From: Cyanophora paradoxa | Taxonomy: Eukaryota > Glaucocystophyceae > Cyanophorales > Cyanophoraceae | Assembly: GCA_004431415.1 (NCBI GenBank) | Contig: QPMI01000117.1 | Span: 1-64,000 of the forward strand | Length of the DNA stretch: 64,000 bases | Direction: 5' to 3' | Part shown: positions 10,701 through 21,747 of the stretch, one piece after another | Position numbering within the stretch: the stretch's first letter is position 1 | Layout of the letters: each line of letters starts with the position of its first letter | Translations under genes and position numbers: made by a program | The notes under the pieces: generated by a model | Told to the model about the DNA's origin: nothing | Seen by the model: the letters and a program-made list of their open reading frames with translations, nothing else | Database searches by the model: none

Positions 10701-13700
10701 GGCCCCCGCTAGTAGTCTAGCTTGCCTGGGCTGACCTCAGCGCGCTTGGAGGAGCGGGGGCCGCGCGGTGGCCTCGGGCCCGGCCCGGCCCGGTCCGGCG
10801 GGCACTGACGGGCGCGTACCCAGGTCCTCTCAAACGACATCGACCCCCCGGCCCTCATCCACTGCTTCCACACGGTGCCGCCCTTTCCTCAGCTCAGATT
10901 GATCTGATCTGATCCGATCTGATCTCTCTCCTCCCCTCCTGCGGGGCAGCTCGAGGCGGCGCGGCTCATCGGGCGGCCGCCGGCCTCGCCCCACGCCGGC
11001 GACCAGGGCGCCGCCGAGTACGCCTTCGTCCAGGTGCGCTGCTGTACCCCCGCCCCCTCGCCTTCGCTCGCCTCCGCCTCACTCCTTCTTCTTCTTCTTC
11101 TTCGTGTACCCCCAGGGACTGGTCGCGGAGGCGCTGTACAGGGTACGTGGAAGCTTACTCCTCCGCTCCGCTCCGCCAGCTCAGCTTCCCCCCTTCGTTC
11201 GCAGCTGCTGCCGGCGGAGGACAGGAACCGGATCCACCGCCTCTGCGCCGAGTGGCTCGAGCGCCAGGTCCGCCCCGCCCCGCCCCCTCCTTCCTTTCCT
11301 TCTCTTTCCTTTTCTTTCCTTTCCTTTTCCTTCCTTCCTGACGCCCGTCCGCCCGCCCGCCCGGCCGGCCGCGCAGGAAAAGCCGGACGTGGCGCACTTG
11401 GAAGGGCCCGGGGAGGGCCCGCGGCGCCCCACGCGCGCCGCCCTCCTGGCCTACCACTGGCTCCGCTCCGGCGACGCTGCCGCCGTGCGCCCCGCCCCGC
11501 CCCGCCCCGCCCGGCAGCTAGCTAGCCAGCTGGCCCTTCCCCGCCCCAGCCTTCATCCCACCTTTCCCGACCCAAGCCCCCGCGCCTCTCCCTTTGCCCC
11601 GCCCCGCCCGGCAGCTAGCTAGCTAGCTAGCCCTTCCCCGCCCCAGCCTTCATCCCACCTTTCCCGACCCAAGCCCCCGCGCCTCTCCCTTTTCCCCGCC
11701 CCGCCCGGCAGCTAGCTAGCCAGCTAGCTCGCCAGACGCGGCAGCTGCCCAGCTAACTAGCTAGCCGGACGCGGCTGCCGTCGCTGCCGTCGCCTCCACC
11801 CCTCGCCCGCCCCAGCCTTGCGAGCCCGACCCGACTCCTCGCGTCCTTTCCTCCGCAGGGCGTCTCGTACCTGGACATGGCCGCCGACGAAGCCTACCGC
11901 GCCGGCGCCTTCGCAGAGGTACCCCCCCCCTCCCCCTCCTTCGTACCTCGCCTTCGTACCCCCCCCCCCCACCCCACCGGAGCGAGACGGGCGGAGAGGG
12001 GCCAGCTAGCAGAGCCAGAGGCTAGCCAGCGAGCCGGCTGGCCGCCGGCGGCCCGTAGCTCTGAGGGATCGCGTATAGGCGCTGTGGCTCTCTGACGGCG
12101 GTCGAGCTGAGCTGAGATTCCAACGGCAGGCCGCGGAGCTGAGCCAGCAGGCCCTCGCCCTCGGCGACCAGGCGCGCCCGCCCGTACCCCCCCGCCTTTC
12201 ATCCCCCTTCCTCCTCGAGCTCACTTCCTCCCCCGCGCAGGTGGCTCCGGGGCATGGGAACCTCCGGCTGGCCCGCCGGCACCTCGTCCTGGGCCAGGTA
12301 CCCCCCTCAGGACAGACGGCGTAGCCCCGAGCTCGGGGGTAGATAGAAAGATAGCCATATGGAGGGCCGGTCGGCCCACTGACCGACTCTTCGATTGGGT
12401 GGCTGGCTGGCTGACCGGCGCCCGCCCGCGCCCCCGCCCTCGCCCTCGCAGGCCAAGTTCAACCTGGGGCGGGTGGCGGACTCCAGGCGGTCTTTGGAGC
12501 GCTGCCTCCGCCTCCTCGACTTCCCCGCCGCCGACAAGGCCCCCGTCGTGCGAACGAAGCCGAACGAAGCCGAACGAAGCTGACGCACGGCCCCCGCTCG
12601 TTCTCGCCCGCGGCAGCTGCGCGGCTCGATCTCGACGATGATGGGGCTCCTCTGGCGCGGGCCCGCGCCCAAGTCGCAGGTGCGGCCGACCGCCAGTCGG
12701 CCGGGACCTCGCCTCACGCAGGCCTCCTCCGGCCCCCTAGGCGAAGAAGGCAAAGAAGGAGGAGGGGGATGATGAGGAGGAGGCGCGGCGGGTGGTCCTG
12801 TCGCGCGCTCTGGCCCAGTACGTCGTCAACCTGGTGCGCACGCGCGCGCGCCCCGCCTTCCCCAGCCACCCCGCCCCGCCCCGCCTCGGCGCCCCATCAC
12901 CATCACCATCACCATCGTCGGGGGGCGCGATTGGACCGAACGGACGAATCCGACGCGCGGCGTACCCCCCGCAGGTTCACATGGGGGACGTCCTGGGCGG
13001 CCTTTACTTCTCGCTGCGGAACGCCAAGGTACCCCCCCCCTCCATCCTCACCCCCCGGGGGCCCTCCCGCACCGTACCCCCTGGCCCTCACGCACCGCCC
13101 CCCCAGATCGCGGTGGCGGACGTTGGCTCGCCCGAGTACGGAGAGGCCTGCGGATTCCTGTGCGCACGTACCCCCCTCCGCCTTAGTAGCTTCGGGCGGA
13201 ACGGACCGGACCGGAGCGACCGCCGCCAACCGCCCGCCCGCCCGCGCAGGTACCTCGGGTTGCGAACCATCAACATGGAGAAGCAAGCGAGGAGGTGGCT
13301 GGCGGCCGGCAAGGCGGCCGCCGCGACGCCCCGGGGGCGCCCCGCCGTCCCGTGGCTCTACGTCCACCAGAGCGGGGCGCTGATCTGCACTGGGGAGCTC
13401 GAGGCTGCGCACGCCCTCTGCACCGCCGGCGTCGACGAGGTGCCCGCGGCCCGCGCCCACAGCCGCTCTCTCTCGCCCACCGCGCCCGCCCCGCCCCGCC
13501 CCGCCCCGCCCCGCCGCAGATCCGCCGGCGGGGCGACGTTGTGCTCGAGACGATGCTCATGACCAACATCGCCTACACAAGCTTCCTACTGGGTCCGGCC
13601 GATGAACCAGACTGAGACGAAGAACCTTAGGCGCTGAGACGATGAACCTTAGGGCGCTGAGAGAGTTAGCCTTAGCCGCCCGGGACGGTTAGAGTTGATA

Positions 13701-14207
13701 TAAAAGACACCCACCTAAGCCACCTAGCCTACACGAGCTTCCTCCTCGGTCCGCTAGGGCGCTGAGAGAGTTAGCCGCCGATTTAGAGTCAAAGAGTTAG
13801 AGTTAGAGTTAGAGTTGAAAGAGTGCAGCCACCTAAGCCACCTTGGGATATCTCACATCGCCTAGAACAGAGAGCGCCGCCCAGCGCAGCTTCCTTCCTC
13901 CCTCCCTTCCTTCCTCCCTCCCTTCCTACTGAGCCGTACCTTACTTAGGGCGCTACTGAGCTCAACTGAGCCGAGCTGAACTGCGTACCCCCCCTCCAGG
14001 GCGGTACCGCGAGTCGGAGACGATGTACCTGGCGGTCGCCGAGGTCTGCCGCAAGTGCACCATCCGCCTCCACCGCCTCTGGGGGTACGCCTTCTTCTTC
14101 TTCTTCTTCGCTTCCCGCCCCCCCCTCTAGGAGCGGGAGCCCCCCACCCCACGCCGGGGGCGCCTCCACCGCCTCTGGGGGTCCTCCTCCTCCTCCTTCC
14201 CTTCCCG

Positions 14208-14243
<36 letters not shown>

Positions 14244-14605
14244 CGCCCTCCTCTCTAGGAGCAGGAGCGAGAGACCGCGGCGTCTAGGGGAACCCGCCGC
14301 CCCCCCGCCCGTCTGCCCCCCACGCCGGGGGCGCCACCACCTCCTCTGGGGGCACCGTACGCCTCCACCGCCTCTGGGGGTCCCCCCCCTCCTCCTTCTT
14401 CTTCTTCAATCCCCGCCCCCCCGCCCTCGTCTTCTTTTTCTTCTTCGCTTCTCCTGACTTCGTTCGCTCGCTCGCAGGCTGCTGGGGTACGCCGGGTGCG
14501 TGCTGGCGCGGGGCGGGTCGGCGGCGGAGGCGGAGGCGGCGATCCTGGACGCACGCCGCGAGTTCCCGGAGTCCATGCAGCTCACGGTACCCCCGCCCCG
14601 CCCCG

Positions 14606-14643
<38 letters not shown>

Positions 14644-14753
14644 CCCCGCCCGGGTCCCTAGAGAGCGAAAGGGACCCCTGCAAGGCTGGGCCCTGCCTCA
14701 GGGCCTAGTGAAAGATAGGGCCGTCCCGCCCCGCCCAGCGCTCCTGTCGTCGC

Positions 14754-14784
<31 letters not shown>

Positions 14785-15033
14785 TTTGCCGTCCTCTGAC
14801 GCGCCGGCGCCGGCCTCCTCCGACTTCGTTCGCAGGCGGAGATGATGTGGCACCATGCGCTGATGGCGACGGCCCTCGCCCGCCTCGGCCGCCCCGCCGT
14901 GCGCCCCGCCCCGCCCGCCCCGCCCCGCCCCGCCCCGCCCCGCCCCGCCCTGCCTCCACCCCCGCCTAGAATCAAGGCTGCGCCCGTTTGAAGGCTTCGC
15001 CGGTTCCGCCCCTCCCCCCTCTGGCTCCGCCCG

Positions 15034-15071
<38 letters not shown>

Positions 15072-17010
15072 CCCCAAAGAGATGATGGAGGGGACTGCGC
15101 CCCCCCCCCCCCCCCCCCAAACTCAACTTCGTTCGCGCAGGAGGCGCGGGAGGAGGCGGAGCGCGCCATGGACGCCCTCTTCGCCCACCGCTCCGTCTTC
15201 CCCGTCGGCCGCGTGCGCCCGTACCCCCCCCCCCCCCCCCCCCCCCCGTGTTGGGGGCCCTGCGCGGCGCGCCTTTCCGTGGTCCGCGGCCCGCCGCCGA
15301 CGCCTCGCCCCGCAGATGCTCATCTGGTCCTTCGCCACCATTCCGATGGCGCGTACTGCGTACCCCCCTCGCCCCGGCCGGCACCGGAACTGATTCCGGT
15401 GGGGTACAGGTCCAGCTGGTCGAGTTCTACGCCGACCTGATCGAGGGAGCCCGCGCCCCGCGGCCCCCCGAGGGGCGCGACGCCGCAAACCCGGTACCCC
15501 CTCCGAGCAGCGGCCGCATCGCCGCCGCCGCCGCCGCCTCCTCGTCGGCCGCCTCGCCCCCCGCCAAGCCCGCCGTACCCTCCCAGACCGCCATGCTCTC
15601 CCTGCCCACCGCCGCCACGCCGTCCCCCGCCCTCGTACCCTCCACGTCGAACGCGTCGCACGTACCCTCCGCCCTCACGCTCGCCGACGCCGAGGCCCGA
15701 AAGGCGCGGAGCACTGTACCCCCTTCGACTTCTACCCCACCCCGCCTGATTTTCGTACTCCCCTCCCTCAGGTTCTCTCGGCCGGCGTGCCGCCCCACGC
15801 GGCCGACGCGCAGAGCGAATCGGGCGAATCGGAGGCCAGCTCTGCTCGGGTGCGCCTGGTCTCCTGTACCTCCCACGGACGCCCCGGTCGACCCTCCGTT
15901 TCGTTCGCAGCGGTCTCAGCGCGGCGCGCGCTCGGGGTCGCTGCTGACGGTTCTGACGGCGCCCGGGCCCCTCCCGGCGAACCCCTCGCCAGTTGGGGAG
16001 CGCCGGAGGCACAGCCTCGGCGCAGGCATCCGGCCACGCGTCTCCGAGCGGTGCGGAGCGCGCGTACCCCCCGGCCGCTTCCTCCCCCGCCGACGCCGCC
16101 ACGCAGGGGGTCGGTGGACGCGGGCAGCGCCGGCGGCCGGGAGCGGGGCGCGCTGCGCCCTCGGCAACACGCGAGCCGCCGCCGGTCGGCGGAGAGCCGC
16201 CGCCGCTCCACAGAGAGCGGCCACGAATCGAGCGCCGGCGACTCGAACAACGAGGGGGGGAGGTGCGCGCCCGCCCCCGAAAGAAAGCGGAACCCGCCGG
16301 GCTCGAACCCGAACCGACTCTCCGCGCCCGCACTGCGCAGCCGCCGCGGGAGCTTCAACAGCAGCCGCCGCGGCTCGCGCAAGCGATCCTCCGTCGTGCC
16401 CATCTTCCCGCGCGACCCCGCCAAGGTCCGCGTACCCCCCGCCCCCAACGCACACAGCGAACCCCTACCCCCGCCGACGCGGCGTACCCCCCGCAGGTGC
16501 TGGACGAGTGCATCAAGGTGACGCAGGCGGCGGTGCCGAGCAACGCGCTCCTCGGCCCCGTGTGCGAGTGGGCCAAGGGCCGCCGCCTCGCCGCCGAGGC
16601 CGCCGGCGCCCGCACCGGCTGCGCCCAGAGGCGGCTCAGGCGCAGCGCCCTCGAGCGATTCCGCAAGGGCGCCGCCGCCGCGCGGCTCCTGGGCCTCCGC
16701 CCCTGGGAGATGTCCTGCCTCATCCAGGTACCCCCCCCCTCCCCTCCCCTCGTCCCGTACCCTCCCCCTCACGTTCCTTTTTTCTCCCAGGTCGGGTTGC
16801 TGACCGATGACGCGGCGGAGCGGGCGCGGTGCGCGGAGCTGGCGGCAGCCCTCGCCGAGGACATGGACTGTACCCCCGCGGTGCGGAGGGGGGGGTACCG
16901 GGACGCGCGGACGGGTCCGGGGCGCTGACGCGCCGGTCTCTCTCGCAGGCGGTGGAGGCGGCTCGGCGCCTGCGGAGGTCGTCTGCGGCGGCCTCGGGCT
17001 AGCCCCGTAG
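3216..17010 (+). CDS. Soluble-type (ADCY10-like) adenylyl cyclase: tandem class III cyclase domains, P-loop ATPase, TPR-like tail
   Basis: A single gene of roughly 40 exons; expected reaction ATP to cAMP plus pyrophosphate, probably cytosolic because no signal peptide or membrane segment is visible. Start ATG at 3216 opens a 41-codon exon (MSVPGEVAQGQGAFRPFVP). C1 domain: VDISGSVELAHALLERGG, RGADELSSRLN, FREVLRIARQYGADVVR, FLGDAILCLCYADE, then LSVVGNPLADLAQ; both metal-binding Asp (VDISG, FLGDA) are present. C2 domain (about 5003-6680): VTCVFVRLGEF, HGDDPLRACAAA, GQVSIGVATGRVFAG, LVGDSYRCDYN, VLGDSVNVAARLM; the first metal Asp is replaced. ATPase: Walker A AEAGAGKSALANE is created by splicing 7391 to 7477; Walker B-like VLVVEDLHLLDSASVRL is split near 9500. 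Helical repeats follow to 16.9 kb, with low-complexity Ser/Ala/Arg linkers. The last exon ends at TAG 17008-17010. Not every exon was phased; the join near 4130-4280 may need a GC donor. Confidence 0.85.
5640..5790 (+). repeat. Direct duplication of an exon/intron junction inside a cyclase intron
   Basis: The sequence CTTCGCGGGGTGCGCCCCCG, which spans the 5' splice site after GRVFAG, occurs at about 5642 and again at about 5766. Between the copies lie short TTTAGA/TTAAGC-rich repeats. The second copy therefore offers a duplicate donor within the intron. Confidence 0.6.
6330..6450 (+). repeat. Pyrimidine (CTTT)n-type microsatellite in cyclase intron
   Basis: Runs of TTTCTTTCTTCCTTCC type lie in the intron before the IHSEALPPLHVK exon. 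Homopyrimidine tract; no coding role. Confidence 0.7.
13592..14000 (+). other. Long cyclase intron with exon-fragment duplication and TTAGAG repeats
   Basis: The exon ending in NIAYTSFLLG (about 13591) is followed by an intron of roughly 400 nt, much longer than its neighbours. Within it, about 13727-13755 repeats the end of that exon in diverged form (GCCTACACGAGCTTCCTCCT). There are also repeats of GGGCGCTGAGAGAGTTAGCC and a run of TTAGAG hexamers near 13795-13820. The next exon begins at about 14001 (RYRESETMYLAVAEVCRK). Confidence 0.55.
14602..15068 (+). repeat. Long poly-C tracts in cyclase introns
   Basis: Near-pure C runs of about 35-45 bases occur at about 14609-14642 and 15026-15070, with others at 6990-7036, 7257-7274, 8693-8710, 14209-14240, 15101-15118 and 15226-15247. 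All lie within introns between phased exons. Confidence 0.7.
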
Positions 17011-17959
17011 CGCTACCCCCGGCAATTGCAACACCGTACCCCCCCTTTCCTCCCCCGTCCCGCCGTCTCCGTCCTCGAGCAAGTCGTAGCCTAGTAGGCT
17101 TCCCCTGGTATTCTAAAGCAAGTGCGCATGCTTCCGATCGACATTATGCTAGCCGCTGAGCTTACGCTTAAGTAGTATTATAAACATGAGTATGTACTTA
17201 GCTCGTTAGCGTGCATTGAAACGGCGGGACGACGTCGACTCTCGTAAATTTTATAGCTAGAAGAATGACATCTTCTCAGCGTCGACGTCGTTTCCAAGGG
17301 GTTTTTCCTTGAGCTCCTTTTTTCATCGTGTTGATGTATGTGCAGATGTATACAAATAGGCAATGCAATTGATTCGAAAGATCGGGCGCACACACTTCAG
17401 CTTAAAGGAGCGGGGCGCGTACGCCGGCCCGGCGGCGCGCCGCGCGGAGCCGCCGGGTCGACGTCGACGTCGCGGCGATGTCGCTATATATTGATATCGA
17501 CATGTGTACAGCGCTAGTGCCTCGTCCCTGCGTATGCATGCCCGCCACCGTATAGCTTGAGGAGCGATCCATCTGCAAACGCAAGCTTAAGTCGGCGCTG
17601 CAAGCTTAAGCGCGCGGCGCTGCGCGACGCGTACGACGTCTGCGCGAAGACGTCAAGATCAAAGCGGCATCGGTGCGCTAGCGAAGCAGCGCATCCCAGC
17701 ATGTGCAGCAGCAGCCAGCTATAGCTACGCGAAGGGGTTGAAAGCGCCGTCTGTCTGCCAAGGGTACTGGACTCAAGAAGGGGGGGGGGGAAGAGCCTGG
17801 GTAAAGGTCGACCGGGCTTGCCGTTGAGTGCCGGTCGGGGTTTTGCGCGCGTCGGCGGCGGGCCGGCGTGTGCGGGAGGTAGCTATAGTGTAGAGTGGGG
17901 TGTTAGCAGCCTTTTTCGGTGCCGAGATCCAGCGACGACCGGCATTTGGGTGAAGCGCG
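17011..17959. other. Intergenic region between cyclase and CDC25 genes
   Basis: This tandem-oriented gap is clearly less GC-rich in 17100-17400 than the flanking genes. It holds several CTTAAG and GACGTC palindromes and a GTCGAC microsatellite at about 17458-17472. The last 150 bases before the CDC25 ATG would be its 5' UTR. No gene is supported here. Confidence 0.5.
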
Positions 17960-19962
17960 ATGCCGCACAGCGGGGCAATCCCTCCCATCCCGCCTTCGCC
18001 GGCGAGCCAGCTGATGGGAGACTTCACGGCTGGGCTCTCGCTGACGAGCCCTACCGCCGAGCGCTTCCATCTGGCTCGGGTGCGGTCAGAAGCATCCGTC
18101 CCGCACCTGCAGATGCCGGCTGGCGGATTGGCAGAGCGCCGCGATTCCTGTGGCCAGAAGAGGAGATACCAAGCCCCAGCCGACTCCCTCACGCGCACAC
18201 GGACCCTCGCCAGCCTCACGAACCAGCAGCTGCCCCCGCCCGAGGATCTCTTCGCCAAGCCAGCTCCCCGCGCGGCTAAGTGTGGCAGCCCCAAGGAGGG
18301 CACATTCGCCCCTCCGCCCTCAGACGGAGCTGCGGGCTTCGCCATCGCTCGCCGTCGAGTGTCGGCAGGGCGCAGCCGGCAGCCCCCTCCGCCATCCCCC
18401 ATTGCTCAAAGCCCTGTCAACCCGGCTCCGCCACTCGTCGTGTGTTCTCCGATCGAGCCGGCGCCAGCCACGGCTGCGGAAAACAAGGACAAGGAGAACG
18501 TAGACCCGGAGTACTCGGTCCGGCAGCTCTCGTTCGACGACCCAGCGCCGAGGTCGCCTCGCAGCCCCAGCGCAACCTTCAACGGCTCCTTCAGCAGGGG
18601 CTCCCACAGCGGGCGCTTCTCGGTCGACGGGGGCCTGCCCGCCCTGCAAATGAGCTCGTCCCCGGTCCTCCGGCCGCGCGGCTCGCGCTCCAAGATGCCG
18701 CGCCTCTCGGACATGGACGCGCAGAGCGGCCCCGAGCCGATGGCGACCGAAGCGCTCGCCACGGCTCGCTCGGTGCCGGCGTACCTTGGGCGGCCGCCGC
18801 TGCCGGTGCCCGTCCCGTGCCCGTCGCCCGACGCGGACCGCATGGAGCTCGCCGCCGTCAACGTGACCTCCACCTCCATAAGCTCTATGGACGTCAGCAT
18901 GACCAGCGCCGACGGCTGCCCCTTCGAGGTGGCCTCCGTCCTCCCCACCGTCCAGTCCTCCGAGAATCCCGACGTCCGCTGCATCTCCATCGACACGGTC
19001 CGCCCTCCCTTTCCTTCCTGCCTTCCTTTCCCCCTTCTCTTTCCTTCCTTTCTGAGCGAGAGAGCGCCCCGGCGCAGCTCGCGCACCTCATCGAGAACCC
19101 GCTCGAGCACACGAAGGTCCACGTCGTCGACTGCCGGTCCATCCCTTGCCCGCCCGGATCCCCCCTTCCTTCCCTTCTCACGCCCCCGCTCCCTCCCCCC
19201 CTCCGCCCTCCGCGCACGCAGGTACCCCTACGAGTTCGAGGGCGGCCACATCGTCGGCGCCAAGAACTACTGGCTCCCCTCCGACGTGCGCCGGCCTACC
19301 TACCCCCGCTCCGCGCCGCCGCTCCGCTCCGCTCACGGGCGCCGCAGATGGAGGAGCAGCTGTTCCAGCAGCCGCCCGACCAGACGGGCACGGAGACGTG
19401 CATCTGGATCTTCCACTGCGAGTTCTCCTCCAAGCGCGCCCCGCACATGTGCGCCCGCTCCGCCCCGCCCCGCCCCTTTCTTCCGGTCGTGCAAGCCTCA
19501 CGCGCCGCGCCCGCAGGTGGCGCCACATCCGCAAGCTCGACCGCCGCGTCAACACGTACCCCAACCTCTGCTACCCGCAGGCCCGCCCCGCCTCCTCCCC
19601 CTCTGGAACCGCGCGGCCTCTTACGCGGCCCGCCACCCCCTTAGATCTTCGTGGTGGAGGGGGGATACGCCCGCTTCTTCGCGCGCTACCGGGTGCGGGC
19701 CCCGCCGAGCGCGCCCCGGCCGCCCTTGTCCGCGCCCGGCGGCTCACGGCGGCCGCCCCGCCCGGCAGCGCCTGTGCACGCCCCCGGAGTACGTGCCAAT
19801 GAACGTCGACGGGCAGCTGGACCGCCTCAAGCAGCACAAGAGCGAGCTGAAGAAGGCGCGCCGCGCGCCCCGCTGCTTCGATTCCGATCTCACGCTGCCC
19901 CGGCCCTGCAGGCGTACAGCCGCTCCCAGACCAACTACCTCACGCGAAGCGCCAGCATGTGA
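17960..19962 (+). CDS. CDC25: CDC25-type dual-specificity phosphatase (M-phase inducer)
   Basis: Eight exons join in phase: 17960-18997, 19078-19136, 19222-19285, 19348-19448, 19517-19580, 19645-19692, 19769-19855, 19912-19962, giving 503 aa. The C-terminal rhodanese-fold catalytic domain is unmistakable: VHVVDCRYPYEFEGGHIVGA (split by the intron at 19137), then the HCX5R loop HCEFSSKRAP with catalytic Cys and Arg, and IFVVEGGYARFFARYR. Family knowledge: it removes inhibitory phosphates on the Thr/Tyr of cyclin-dependent kinases to drive mitotic entry, in nucleus and cytoplasm. The first 346 residues form a Ser/Pro-rich regulatory region with many SP sites and an NKDKENVDPEYSVRQLSFDD segment, probably phosphorylated. 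Two introns (after 19580 and after 19855) need GC-AG boundaries. Confidence 0.9.
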
Positions 19963-20265
19963 GGCGGGGCGCCGCCCTAGCCCGCCCCGCCCCGCCCCGC
20001 CCTCCTTCGCACTTCTCCTCTCGGCAGTCCTCTTCATGTCCTCTCTCGCACTCCCTCAGCTCCCCAGTCTAGAACGCTCGCAGGCAACGAAAACCTTCAG
20101 TTCAGTTCAACCACCTAACCTATTCCCCCTTCGACGCCCGCCTCGTCGATAGGATCCGGGCCCCCCTTTTTGCGTTGCTTTTTTTTCTACTACTGAGGCG
20201 TCTTTTATGTTTTTAAATCGTAATGCTCGAGAGTGGATTCGCAGCAGCTGCTATCGGGCGGGCGG
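19963..20265. other. Convergent intergenic region
   Basis: This is the 3' flank shared by the plus-strand CDC25 gene and the minus-strand J-protein gene. It holds a T-run and TTTTATGTTTTTAAAT at about 20201-20218, which would suit 3'-end formation. No ORF of note. Confidence 0.5.
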
Positions 20266-21548
20266 CTAGTCGGAGTCTAGATCGATCACCTCGGTGCCAG
20301 GCGGCGGGGGCTCCTGCGGGGATGCGGCGCGGCGGGGCCCCGCACTGCGCCGGGCGCGCCGCGCGGCGGGCCGATCGAATTCCGCTGCTGTGCCGGGCGG
20401 GGGCGAGTCCCTGGGAGATGGCTCCCGCGCGGGCGGGCGGCGCTGGCCATACGCATGGGGCGGGCGCGTCGCGGCCGGCGCCGCAGGCGCGTGCTGCCCG
20501 CGGGCGCTGAACGTTGGCGCCGCCCCTAGGCCTGCAGCGGACGACGCCGATGCAGACGAGTTCACGACCCGGACGGGGATTCGGAACCTGTGCGGAGGCG
20601 TGAGGAAAGGGCGCGCGCGCGGAGGGGCGTCGGCAGATCTGGGCTTGCTAGCCGCTGGACTCACCTGCCCTGTGGCTGCGTCCCGGCCTGCGGCTGCTGC
20701 GGGCGCGACGGCTGCTGCTGCTGCGGTCCCGGGGCGCCGGCGCCAAACGGGCCCAGGTAGGGCGACGTCGACGAGAACGGGTCGGCCGCGAGGCCGAACG
20801 GCTGCCACGTCGCCGTCCCCCCGGCGGCCAGCGGGCCCATCGCGAAGCCGAACGGGGAGGCTGCGTCCCATCTCAGCGGCCGAGGGCAGGAGCCCGCAGG
20901 GCGAAGGGCGCGGGCGGACCGAAAGGGTGAAGCGGGGCGCCGGCGGGAGCGCGGCGGGCGCGGTGCGCGAGGCCGCCGCCCAGCAGCATCTGGGACTGCA
21001 GGTCCATCATGCCGAACAGAAAGTCCGCCTGCGCGAAGAACGCGTCGAAGATCGCCTGCGCCCGCGCGAAGGCGTCCGCCCCCGCCCGGCCTGCAGATGC
21101 GCCGCGCATCGGAGCCGCGCGCAGCCCGCGGGAGCGCGCGAAGCACCGCTGGGCCCGTATGGCGATGCGTACGCTGACCGCCGCGCCCCAGAGTGCGCAT
21201 CGGCCTCGTCAATTGCGAGGCGCCGGTCGTACTCGGCTCTCCGGCGGTCTGGGGCAGCGTCAGGGTGTCTGTGGCGCTTCTTCAAGGAAAAGATGGGCTT
21301 TTCACCATCGCTCAGCGTCTCGTACGCTTCCGCAAGGCGCTGGAACCGCGCCGTGGCGCTGGCGTCCCCGGGGTTTCGGTCCTGCAGGCGCGAAGCGCGT
21401 GCGCGGCTGGAGGGGCACTCGGCTGCGGCCGCTCAGCGCGCCGCACCGGGTGATGGAGGAGGCTGAGGCGCCTGTACGCGGCGCGGATTTGCGAGAGATC
21501 GGCGTCGCGAGCGACCTCAAGGCACTCGTAGAGCGTGCAGGACGCCAT
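20266..21548 (-). CDS. J-domain (DnaJ/Hsp40 class C-like) protein, copy 1
   Basis: Six exons close in phase on the minus strand: 21447-21548, 21306-21381, 21147-21248, 20920-21090, 20665-20860, 20266-20587, giving 322 aa. The N-terminal J domain reads MASCTLYECLEVARDADLSQ, then RAAYRRLSLLHHP joined by splicing to DRNPGDASATARFQRLAEAY and ETLSD joined to DRRRAEYDRR. Thus the HPD motif that stimulates Hsp70 ATPase is assembled across an intron. After the J domain come a helical segment (FDAFFAQADFLFGMMDLQSQ), a Gly/Pro/Gln-rich stretch and a low-complexity tail ending in EVIDLDSD, which resembles a SUMO-interacting motif. Predicted to be a cytosolic or nuclear Hsp70 co-chaperone; the client is unknown. 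It is transcribed divergently from the 132-aa ORF at 21748 across about 200 bp. Confidence 0.8.
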
Positions 21549-21747
21549 AAAGAAGTGCGCGTGGGGCAGCGGAACCGAGTTGCGGCGGCGCACCCGTACC
21601 CCGGCTCGGCAGCTTGGCAGAGCTTGCCCGAGCTCAGCGGCGCAGCGCAGGCGCTTAGAACGTCGCGTAATCGAATACTCATGCCCGTTAGCTAAATCCG
21701 ACGGCCAGCAGGCTGCAGAGTGCGCGCTGGAGCGAGCCCGGAGCGAG
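21549..21747. promoter_or_regulatory. Shared divergent promoter region, copy 1
   Basis: 199 bp separate the minus-strand ATG of the J-protein (21548) and the plus-strand ATG of the small ORF (21748). The corresponding region of the second cluster (25170-25358) is nearly identical, differing by small indels. No TATA box is evident. Function as a bidirectional promoter is inferred from layout and conservation only. Confidence 0.45.

Noticed and set aside
13795-13820. TTAGAG run as an interstitial telomere
   Set aside because: The hexamer is not a standard telomere repeat and the run is only a few units inside an intron.
15248-16810. 520-codon plus-strand ORF
   Set aside because: Starts in an intron, changes relation to the true exon frame several times, and is low-complexity; only short parts coincide with real exons.
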